This document shows, piece after piece, positions 5,651 to 10,922 of a stretch of 10,922 bases of DNA. Origin of the DNA: Sulfurovum sp. (lineage in GTDB: Bacteria > Campylobacterota > Campylobacteria > Campylobacterales > Sulfurovaceae); the NCBI GenBank assembly GCA_015661795.1, contig DQVJ01000058.1, forward strand, positions 1 to 10,922, given 5' to 3'. Both the position numbers and the translations under genes were made by a program. The notes beneath the pieces are model-generated. The model saw only the letters and a list, made by a program, of their open reading frames with translations, was not told where the DNA came from and did not search any database. Positions within the stretch are counted from its first letter, which is position 1, and every line of letters starts with the position of its first letter.

Positions 5651-6877
5651 ATGGATTTAAATAAAGAAATATACATTCCAACACCTAGCCCACATGACCC
5701 TGATGAAAATGGTCACTTTGGTAAGTTTGGTGGACGTTTTGTACCTGAAACACTGATGCCAGCACTTGAGAAACTGCGACTTGATTATGAGAAGGTACGT
5801 TTTGACAAAGACTTTTGGTCTGAAGTAGACTACTATTATAAAAACTATGTAGGACGACCCTCTGCACTTTATTTTGCAGAAAATATTTCTAAAGAATTGG
5901 GTGCAAAAATATACCTTAAACGTGAAGACCTAAATCATACGGGTGCACATAAAATTAACCACTGTGTAGCGCAAGCTGTACTTGCAAAACGTTTAGGCAG
6001 AAAAAAGATTATTGCAGAGACGGGTGCGGGGCAACATGGTGTTGCTACAGCTACAGTGGCAGCACTTTTTGGTCTTGAATGTGAAGTTTTTATGGGTGCA
6101 AAAGATGTGGCACGGCAGGAACTGAACGTTTTTCGTATGAAGCTACTAGGTGCTAAAGTACATGCTGTAGAGAGTGGTTCTAAAACACTTAAAGATGCTA
6201 TGAATGATGCTATTCGTCATTGGGTAACACATGCTAGAGACACCTATTACCTTATAGGTACTGTTGCAGGACCTCACCCTTACCCTATGATGGTACGTGA
6301 TATACAGTCTATCATAGGCTGGGAAGCAAAAGCTCAATTAGATGTTGTTGAAGGGTGTTTACCCGACAAGGTCATCGCATGTATTGGGGGAGGATCTAAT
6401 GCACTTGGTATTTTCAATCATTTTTTGCAAGATGCGAGTGTGGAATGTATAGGTATAGAAGCTGGTGGTTTGGGACTTGACTCCAAACATGGTTGTTCAC
6501 TGGAAAAAGGAAGCCCAGGAGTCCTTCATGGACAACTAAGCTACCTACTCCAAGATGAAGATGGTCAAGTACAAGAAGCCCACTCCATTTCTGCAGGTCT
6601 TGATTATCCAGGTATTGGACCTGAACATTCATTTTTTAAAGACAACAACATTGTCACTTACGATCACATTACTGATGATGAGGCTATGGATGCATTTGTG
6701 TGGCTCTCGCAGTCTGAAGGTATTATTCCTGCATTTGAAAGCTCACATGCCGTAGCCTACCTCAAAAAGATGAAGCCTGAAGAGATAAAAGGTAAAACTA
6801 TATTAGTAAATCTTTCTGGTCGTGGAGACAAAGATATGATACAAGCGCAAGATATTTTGGCTGATAAATTTCACTAA
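5651..6877 (+). CDS. trpB: Tryptophan synthase beta chain
   Basis: TrpB condenses indole with serine to form tryptophan, normally in an alpha2-beta2 complex with TrpA that channels indole. The 408-residue length and motifs are those of the main TrpB1 type. FGKFGGRFVPETL is near the N terminus (23-35). The PLP lysine is Lys101 in HTGAHKINH, and catalytic Glu123 lies in AETGAGQHG. The PLP-phosphate loop GGGSN is at 246-250, and SGRGDKD at 389-395 places Ser389 near the pyridine ring. The residue after KIN is His, not the common Asn. The gene has its own promoter and terminator and no trp neighbour, so TrpA must be encoded elsewhere. Confidence 0.97.
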   Translation: MDLNKEIYIPTPSPHDPDENGHFGKFGGRFVPETLMPALEKLRLDYEKVRFDKDFWSEVDYYYKNYVGRPSALYFAENISKELGAKIYLKREDLNHTGAHKINHCVAQAVLAKRLGRKKIIAETGAGQHGVATATVAALFGLECEVFMGAKDVARQELNVFRMKLLGAKVHAVESGSKTLKDAMNDAIRHWVTHARDTYYLIGTVAGPHPYPMMVRDIQSIIGWEAKAQLDVVEGCLPDKVIACIGGGSNALGIFNHFLQDASVECIGIEAGGLGLDSKHGCSLEKGSPGVLHGQLSYLLQDEDGQVQEAHSISAGLDYPGIGPEHSFFKDNNIVTYDHITDDEAMDAFVWLSQSEGIIPAFESSHAVAYLKKMKPEEIKGKTILVNLSGRGDKDMIQAQDILADKFH

Positions 6878-6887
6878 AAAGTAAACA

Positions 6888-6916
6888 ATAGAAGAAAATA
6901 AATATTTTTCTTCTAT
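6888..6916. terminator. AT-rich hairpin between convergent genes, probable bidirectional terminator
   Basis: ATAGAAGAAAA (6888-6898) pairs perfectly over 11 bases with TTTTCTTCTAT (6906-6916) around a seven-base loop. It lies ten bases after the trpB stop and 19 bases after the end of the convergent minus-strand gene. There is little GC in the stem. The 3' flank is T-rich on the minus strand (TGTTTACTTT) and only moderately so on the plus strand. Confidence 0.65.
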
Positions 6917-6935
6917 ATGTTATGTTTAAATATGA

Positions 6936-7217
6936 TTATTGACCATTTCGTTGTTTTCTTATCTGCTCTTTTGTTTGCAACAACGCATTTTCTAACTTGT
7001 CTCGTGATGTAAACAGAAAGCTATATATATCATCATCACCTAAATCCACAAAGATACCATAGTTTATGATTTCTATGTTGGGATTGTCTTCTTTGTCTAA
7101 TACTTCCAAACTGATTTGTTTGCTACCTTCTTTGTCATCTGTTTTAATGATAGCTGCAGAGTAAAGTTGTCTAATGTCCAGTACGTCAAATTCTTCATTT
7201 TGTATTTTAATTGTCAT
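6936..7217 (-). CDS. Small acidic protein of unknown function
   Basis: I do not recognise this 93-residue protein (MTIKIQNEEFDVLDIRQLY...). It has no signal peptide, membrane segment or Cys. It alternates beta-like stretches (SKQISLEVL, IEIINYGIFVDLG, IYSFLFTS) with acidic turns (KTDDKEG, GDDDIYS) and ends in a charged helix (RDKLENALLQTKEQIRKQRNGQ), which suggests a small cytosolic alpha/beta or PH-like fold. The start is uncertain. The ATG at 7217 has no Shine-Dalgarno but has a TATAAT six bases upstream. A TTG at 7262 in the same frame has AAAGGTG close upstream and would add MDCYIVFSYLYYNPF. I prefer the ATG because the extension overlaps the promoter-like box and looks unlike the rest. 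It is divergent from pepA. Confidence 0.65.
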   Translation of the reverse strand: MTIKIQNEEFDVLDIRQLYSAAIIKTDDKEGSKQISLEVLDKEDNPNIEIINYGIFVDLGDDDIYSFLFTSRDKLENALLQTKEQIRKQRNGQ

Positions 7218-7223
7218 AAATGG

Positions 7224-7229
7224 ATTATA
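7224..7229 (-). promoter_or_regulatory. -10 box for the small unknown gene, positioned for a leaderless mRNA
   Basis: On the minus strand TACTATAATCCATTT precedes the ATG at 7217. The perfect TATAAT ends only six bases before the ATG, so transcription would begin at about the start codon and the message would have essentially no leader. There is no Shine-Dalgarno in the gap, which agrees with that reading. Confidence 0.45.
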
Positions 7230-7281
7230 GTATAAATAGCTAAAAACAATATAACAATCCAATGCACCTTTACAAATATTT

Positions 7282-7290
7282 TGATATACT
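7282..7290 (+). promoter_or_regulatory. Extended -10 promoter of pepA
   Basis: TGA-TATACT preceded by ATATTT resembles the folD promoter closely. The predicted start near 7297 gives a 38-base leader. AGGAA (7325-7329 region) serves as ribosome site for the ATG at 7335. Confidence 0.65.
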
Positions 7291-7307
7291 CTTGATTATG
7301 AATTTAT

Positions 7308-7318
7308 GGTCATTGACC
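7308..7318 (+). promoter_or_regulatory. 11-base palindrome in the pepA leader, possible operator
   Basis: GGTCA-T-TGACC is a perfect inverted repeat with a one-base centre. It lies about 12-22 bases downstream of the predicted pepA start point. The one-base centre makes it a better candidate for a dimeric protein site than for an RNA hairpin. No regulator is identified. Confidence 0.3.
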
Positions 7319-7334
7319 TACATTAGGAATAAAA

Positions 7335-8801
7335 ATGAATTTTGAACTCACCATGTTACCTGTAGCTGCAGATATAAATAAAGATATAGAAGTTATCATT
7401 GTCATAGACGGTAACCTGAAACACCGTTTTGTACAAGATAAAAAACTACTAAAAAGAGCTGGTTTTAACTGTGGACAAGATGAGACTTGTTTGCTGATAG
7501 AAAATAATAGACTTTATGTAGGTGCTGATTCTTTGCAAAGTACAGCTATTCGTAGAGCAACAGCAAGTGCCATAAAAGCACTCAAAGGAACAAAGTACAA
7601 ATCTTTGAAAATTGCAAGTTATACAAACAATGGTTGTACATATTCAGTGCGTGCTATGGTAGAAGGTTTTATACTTGGCAGTTATAGTTTCGATACATAT
7701 AAAAGTAAAAAAAGTAAAAATAGAATTAAACTCATCACTATTTCATTAGAGGAATATAACAACGAATCACTAAGTATTGAAAAAGTTTCACTGCAAGTAC
7801 ATAAAGGACAGATTATAGCAGATGCCACTAATTTTACACGTGATATCGTCAACACTACACCTGATGATTGTTATCCTGAAGTGATGGCAAGTATCGCTGA
7901 AGGTATGGCTGAAGACACAGGTCTTGTCTGTGAAGTTCTCAAACCAAAGAAACTTAAAAAAGAAAAGATGGAAACCCTTTTGGCTGTGGCACGGGCAAGC
8001 CGTCATAAACCAAGAGTAATACATCTGACACATAAACCAAAAAATGCTAAAAAAGTCATTACACTTGTTGGGAAAGGTCTGACTTATGATTCTGGAGGAT
8101 TAAGTCTTAAACCTGCTGATTTCATGGTAACAATGAAATCAGATAAAAGTGGTGGTTCTGCTGTTATGGGTATCATGAAAGCTATTGCAGAACTTAATTT
8201 ACCTATTGAAGTACATGGTTTTATAGGTGCTGTGGAAAATATGATAGGAGGAGATGCCTACAAGCCAGATGATGTCCTTGTAGCTAAAAATGGTAAAACT
8301 ATTGAAGTACGTAATACCGATGCAGAGGGTCGTCTGGTTTTAGCAGATGTACTAGCATATGCACAACAAGAAGTTAAAGCCGATTACATTTTTGATTTTG
8401 CTACATTAACGGGTGCATCTGTTGTAGCAGTAGGACACTATACTTCATCGATCATGGGGCACAATAAAGAAGTACAAAATCTAGTTGTGAAAGAGGCTCA
8501 TAATGCAGGGGAACTTGCAACTGCGCTTGATTTTAATGACTACTTGAAAAAAACTATCAAATCAGAAATAGCTGATGTATGTAACATTTCCAATACACGT
8601 TATGGTGGAGCTATTACTGCGGGACAATTTTTATCTGAGTTTATAGATCAAGAACATAAAGATAAATGGGCACATATAGACATAGCCGGTCCTGCTTTTG
8701 TCGAACACGCTTGGGGAGAAAACCCACATGGTGCATCGGGGGCTGGTGTACGTATGATGATTAAACTTCTTGAAAATCTTGTATCAGAGCATACACATTA
8801 A
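7335..8801 (+). CDS. pepA: Leucyl aminopeptidase, M17 family
   Basis: This cytosolic two-metal exopeptidase removes N-terminal residues from peptides. At 488 residues it has the normal two-domain layout: a variable N-terminal macro-like domain (about 1-160) and the catalytic domain. Metal and catalytic residues by motif are Lys247 and Asp252 in VGKGLTYDSGGLSLKP, Lys259, Asp270 in MKSDKSGGSAV, and Asp330, Glu332 and Arg334 in NTDAEGRLVLAD. The usual Met after the third Asp is Lys271 here; as I recall Campylobacter PepA shows the same pattern, so this is a lineage trait rather than decay. E. coli PepA also binds DNA (carAB control, Xer recombination), but nothing here shows that role. The gene is monocistronic by its flanking promoter and hairpin. 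Confidence 0.96.
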   Translation: MNFELTMLPVAADINKDIEVIIVIDGNLKHRFVQDKKLLKRAGFNCGQDETCLLIENNRLYVGADSLQSTAIRRATASAIKALKGTKYKSLKIASYTNNGCTYSVRAMVEGFILGSYSFDTYKSKKSKNRIKLITISLEEYNNESLSIEKVSLQVHKGQIIADATNFTRDIVNTTPDDCYPEVMASIAEGMAEDTGLVCEVLKPKKLKKEKMETLLAVARASRHKPRVIHLTHKPKNAKKVITLVGKGLTYDSGGLSLKPADFMVTMKSDKSGGSAVMGIMKAIAELNLPIEVHGFIGAVENMIGGDAYKPDDVLVAKNGKTIEVRNTDAEGRLVLADVLAYAQQEVKADYIFDFATLTGASVVAVGHYTSSIMGHNKEVQNLVVKEAHNAGELATALDFNDYLKKTIKSEIADVCNISNTRYGGAITAGQFLSEFIDQEHKDKWAHIDIAGPAFVEHAWGENPHGASGAGVRMMIKLLENLVSEHTH

Positions 8802-8802
8802 A

Positions 8803-8823
8803 ATCAAAGGGTAATCCTTTGAT
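8803..8823 (+). terminator. Hairpin after pepA, weak terminator candidate
   Basis: ATCAAAGG (8803-8810) pairs perfectly with CCTTTGAT (8816-8823) around a GTAAT loop, starting one base after the pepA stop. It is not followed by a T tract (next bases GAATAGATATTC, itself a small palindrome), so termination would be inefficient or the hairpin may protect the 3' end. Confidence 0.5.
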
Positions 8824-8866
8824 GAATAGATATTCTTCTCTCTACTAACCCCCTCTTCACCATTTT

Positions 8867-8877
8867 TTCGCTAAAAT
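8867..8877 (+). promoter_or_regulatory. Promoter of the ychF run
   Basis: TTCGC-TAAAAT is preceded by a T run and lies 30 bases before the ychF ATG. It matches the trpB promoter in 10 of 11 positions. A strong AAGGA ribosome site (8897-8901) follows. Confidence 0.65.
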
Positions 8878-8906
8878 CGCGTTAATATATTTACTTAAGG
8901 AAAACT

Positions 8907-10010
8907 ATGGGATTAGGCATCGGACTTGTTGGATTACCCAACGTAGGAAAATCTACTACTTTTAACGCACTGACAAAAGCACAAAATGCAGAGAGTGCAA
9001 ATTACCCATTTTGTACTATAGAACCCAATAAGGCTGTTGTTCCTGTCCCAGATAAGAGACTAGACCAACTGGCAAAAATAGTGAACCCTGAAAAAATACA
9101 GTACTCTACACTAGACTTTGTAGACATCGCTGGACTAGTAGCAGGTGCGAGTAAAGGTGAAGGTCTTGGAAATAAGTTCTTAGGGAACATTCGCGAAACG
9201 GAAGTTATTTTGCATATAGTACGATGTTTTGAAGATCCTAACATTGTGCATACAGAAGGTAGTATTGATCCAATTCGTGATGTTGAAATCATTGAACAAG
9301 AGCTTTTATTTGCTGATATTGATGCACTACTTAAACGTATTGATATGTTAAAGAAAAAAGCCAGAGGGAATGATAAAGATGCCAAAGAGCAACTTGAAGT
9401 TGCTGAAGCTCTCTTAGAACATATAGAAGATGGTGCACCTGTTTCAACCTTTAATGACTTGGAAAGTGATGGGTTTGTTGCGATGAACAAAGAGCTGAGA
9501 CTACTTACTTCTAAACCTATTATCTATGGTGCCAATGTAGATGAAGATGGTTTAGGTGAAGACAGTGAATATGTACAAAAACTCAAAGCGTATGCAGAAG
9601 AAAGAGATTCAGAGGTCATTAAACTGTGTGCCAAAGTAGAAGAAGACATGGTAGACTTTGATGAGGGTGAGAGAGAAGAAATGCTTGAAGACCTAGGTGT
9701 AACAGAATCTGGTCTTGAACAAATCATTCATAAAGGTTTTGACAAGCTTGGGCTCATGAGTTATTTTACTGCTGGGGTCAAAGAAGTACGTGCATGGACA
9801 ATACGTAAAAATACTACAGCACCTAAAGCAGCGGCTGCTATACATAATGACTTTGAAAAAGGTTTTATCCGTGCGGAGGTGATTTCTTATGAAGATTATA
9901 TTACTTATAATGGTGAAGCAGGTGCAAAAGAAGCGGGTAAAAATAGACTTGAAGGAAAAGAATACATCGTACAAGATGGTGATGTTATGCACTTTAGGTT
10001 CAATGTTTAA
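8907..10010 (+). CDS. ychF: Redox-regulated ATPase YchF (Obg-related, OLA1 family)
   Basis: YchF is a conserved ribosome-associated P-loop NTPase that prefers ATP over GTP. The 367-residue protein has G1 GLPNVGKST at 9-17, the NYPFCTIEPN switch region at 32-41 and G3 DIAG at 73-76. In place of the GTP-specific NKxD it carries NVDE at 210-213, the NxxE form that marks ATP preference in this family. A coiled-coil-like charged segment (about 125-175) is inserted in the G domain, and the C-terminal part (about 280-367, ending VQDGDVMHFRFNV) is the TGS domain. The start is fixed by AAGGA and the conserved MGLGIGLVGLPN. It probably leads a transcript with the next two genes. Confidence 0.97.
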   Translation: MGLGIGLVGLPNVGKSTTFNALTKAQNAESANYPFCTIEPNKAVVPVPDKRLDQLAKIVNPEKIQYSTLDFVDIAGLVAGASKGEGLGNKFLGNIRETEVILHIVRCFEDPNIVHTEGSIDPIRDVEIIEQELLFADIDALLKRIDMLKKKARGNDKDAKEQLEVAEALLEHIEDGAPVSTFNDLESDGFVAMNKELRLLTSKPIIYGANVDEDGLGEDSEYVQKLKAYAEERDSEVIKLCAKVEEDMVDFDEGEREEMLEDLGVTESGLEQIIHKGFDKLGLMSYFTAGVKEVRAWTIRKNTTAPKAAAAIHNDFEKGFIRAEVISYEDYITYNGEAGAKEAGKNRLEGKEYIVQDGDVMHFRFNV

Positions 10011-10021
10011 AGGAATGTCTC

Positions 10022-10483
10022 ATGCATAAATTACTTTTCATTATTTTTATGGGATTTGTTTTACTTGGTTGTGACAGTAAAAAAGGTGCCTTTATCAACA
10101 CTGTTAAAAGTCAAAATGATGTGCCAACTGCTGTGGCGAAACTTGAAAAACTCATCAAAGCACAAGGGCTAACACATTTTCAGACTATAGACCATCAAGC
10201 CAATGCAAAAGCAGTAAAATTGGATTTAAAACCTCAAACTCTTGTCGTGTTTGGTAATCCGAAAATGGGAACGATACTGATGAAATGTAACTCTTCTATG
10301 GGACTTGATTTGCCACTTCGTTTACTTTTTACCACCAATTATGAAGGGTATACAACCATTAGTTATACGAATCCAGAATACTGGTCACTCAAACATAATA
10401 TAAAAGATAAAAATTGTCTAAGTATTATCAATAAAGCAAAAATGGCATTACAGCATTTAGCAGAAGAAGCAGGGAAAAAATAA
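10022..10483 (+). CDS. DUF302-domain lipoprotein
   Basis: The 153-residue protein starts with a lipoprotein signal: hydrophobic residues 4-15, then lipobox LLGC with Cys17 as the lipidated residue. Asp18 follows, which in enterics would favour retention in the inner membrane; that rule may not hold here. Residues about 26-122 match DUF302: a helix pair (TAVAKLEKLIKAQGL), DHQANAKAVKLDLKPQTLVVFGNPKMGTILM, then LDLPLRLLF and SYTNPEYW. DUF302 has no firmly assigned biochemical role. Two further Cys, 89 and 132, could form a periplasmic disulfide. The ATG has AAGGA (10010-10014) and lies 11 bases after ychF, so the two are likely cotranscribed. Confidence 0.88.
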   Translation: MHKLLFIIFMGFVLLGCDSKKGAFINTVKSQNDVPTAVAKLEKLIKAQGLTHFQTIDHQANAKAVKLDLKPQTLVVFGNPKMGTILMKCNSSMGLDLPLRLLFTTNYEGYTTISYTNPEYWSLKHNIKDKNCLSIINKAKMALQHLAEEAGKK

Positions 10484-10484
10484 A

Positions 10485-10922
10485 ATGCTCATCAGTACAA
10501 ATGAAATACTTTATCGTATCAAAAAGTCTTTAAATCTTAGTATAGAAGAGATACTAAAGACATATCAACTTGAAAACTATACAATAAGCGAAAAGCATTT
10601 GACTTCCTTACTCAAGCGTAGACAAGATAAAGGATATACACGGTGTTCTTACGAAGAATTAGGTGTATTCTTAGATGGGTTAGTAACACTCAAACGTGGA
10701 CCAAGTCCTAAAAAGTCTGATGATGATACTGTGGTAGAACTTACCAACAACCTCATACTCAAAAAACTACGTATCGCACTGGAGCTTAAAGAAGCTCAGA
10801 CTGAAATCATCTTTGCTTTAGCAGAAGTTGAACTCAGCAAACAGCAACTAGCCTCACTCTTTAGAAAAGAAACGCACAAGAACTTCAAATCCTGTTCAGA
10901 CGAGCTCCTTATGAGCTTTTTA
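10485..10922 (+). CDS. DUF1456 / YehS-like protein, cut by the right window edge
   Basis: An open frame begins at ATG 10485, one base after the DUF302 stop, and runs 146 codons to the edge without a stop. E. coli YehS is about 156 residues, so nearly the whole gene is present. The protein is two tandem copies of a helical repeat of roughly 65-70 residues: NEILYRIKKSLNLSIEEILK...RRQDKGYTRCSYEELGVFLDGL (about 6-66) and NNLILKKLRIALELKEAQ...FRKETHKNFKSCSDELLMSFL (about 87-146). This duplication is the hallmark of DUF1456, whose function is unknown. It is soluble with no signal peptide. The ribosome site is weak (AGGG at 10471-10474), so translational coupling to the preceding gene is likely. Confidence 0.88.
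   Translation, partial: MLISTNEILYRIKKSLNLSIEEILKTYQLENYTISEKHLTSLLKRRQDKGYTRCSYEELGVFLDGLVTLKRGPSPKKSDDDTVVELTNNLILKKLRIALELKEAQTEIIFALAEVELSKQQLASLFRKETHKNFKSCSDELLMSFL

Noticed and set aside
9002..9490. 162-codon minus-strand frame opposite ychF
   Set aside because: The Ser-rich low-complexity product has no ribosome site and lies wholly within the conserved ychF frame, so it is a shadow.
1..10922. Search by eye for mobile elements, CRISPR arrays, toxin-antitoxin or defence genes
   Set aside because: No transposase, integrase, terminal inverted repeat, spaced repeat array or small two-gene cassette was seen; all larger frames are recognised core genes.

Overview
The window looks like chromosomal DNA of a Campylobacterota bacterium (formerly Epsilonproteobacteria), most likely a free-living Sulfurovum- or Sulfurimonas-like organism. 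The evidence is low GC content by eye, the gene run folD-lepB-rpiB-apt, a leucyl aminopeptidase with the MKxDKxGG variant I associate with Campylobacter PepA, a periplasmic mono-haem cytochrome c, and promoters with a clear -10 box but no obvious -35. The lineage call is inference from protein character; no rRNA or tRNA is present to anchor it.

Layout from left to right. At 2-577 is the 3' part of an outer-membrane beta-barrel gene whose start lies off the window. A 235-base leader with several self-complementary segments (578-812) precedes a cold-shock protein gene (813-1031), which ends in a good intrinsic terminator. A small cytochrome c gene (1152-1502, minus strand) is divergent from folD. 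The plus-strand run folD-lepB-rpiB (1563-3821) is tightly packed: folD and lepB overlap by one base, and rpiB follows after 10 bases. apt (3903-4445) and a membrane-anchored calcineurin-like phosphoesterase (4486-5586) follow, each behind a short spacer with a candidate promoter. A stand-alone trpB (5651-6877) ends at an AT-rich hairpin shared with a convergent small gene of unknown function (6936-7217, minus strand). pepA (7335-8801) is divergent from that gene. The last run is ychF (8907-10010), a DUF302 lipoprotein gene (10022-10483) and a DUF1456/YehS-like gene cut by the right edge (10485-10922); gaps of 11 bases and 1 base suggest one transcript.

Functionally this is mostly housekeeping: one-carbon/folate metabolism (FolD), secretion (LepB), pentose phosphate interconversion (RpiB), purine salvage (Apt), tryptophan synthesis (TrpB), peptide turnover (PepA) and a ribosome-associated NTPase (YchF). 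I see no insertion sequence, integrase, CRISPR array, toxin-antitoxin pair, phage gene or tRNA, and no sign of a novel multi-gene system. The points most worth a second look are non-coding: mutually exclusive pairings in the csp leader, two recurring promoter signatures, a 10-base repeat containing -10 boxes before trpB, a -10 box placed so that the small unknown gene could be leaderless, and a palindrome in the pepA leader.
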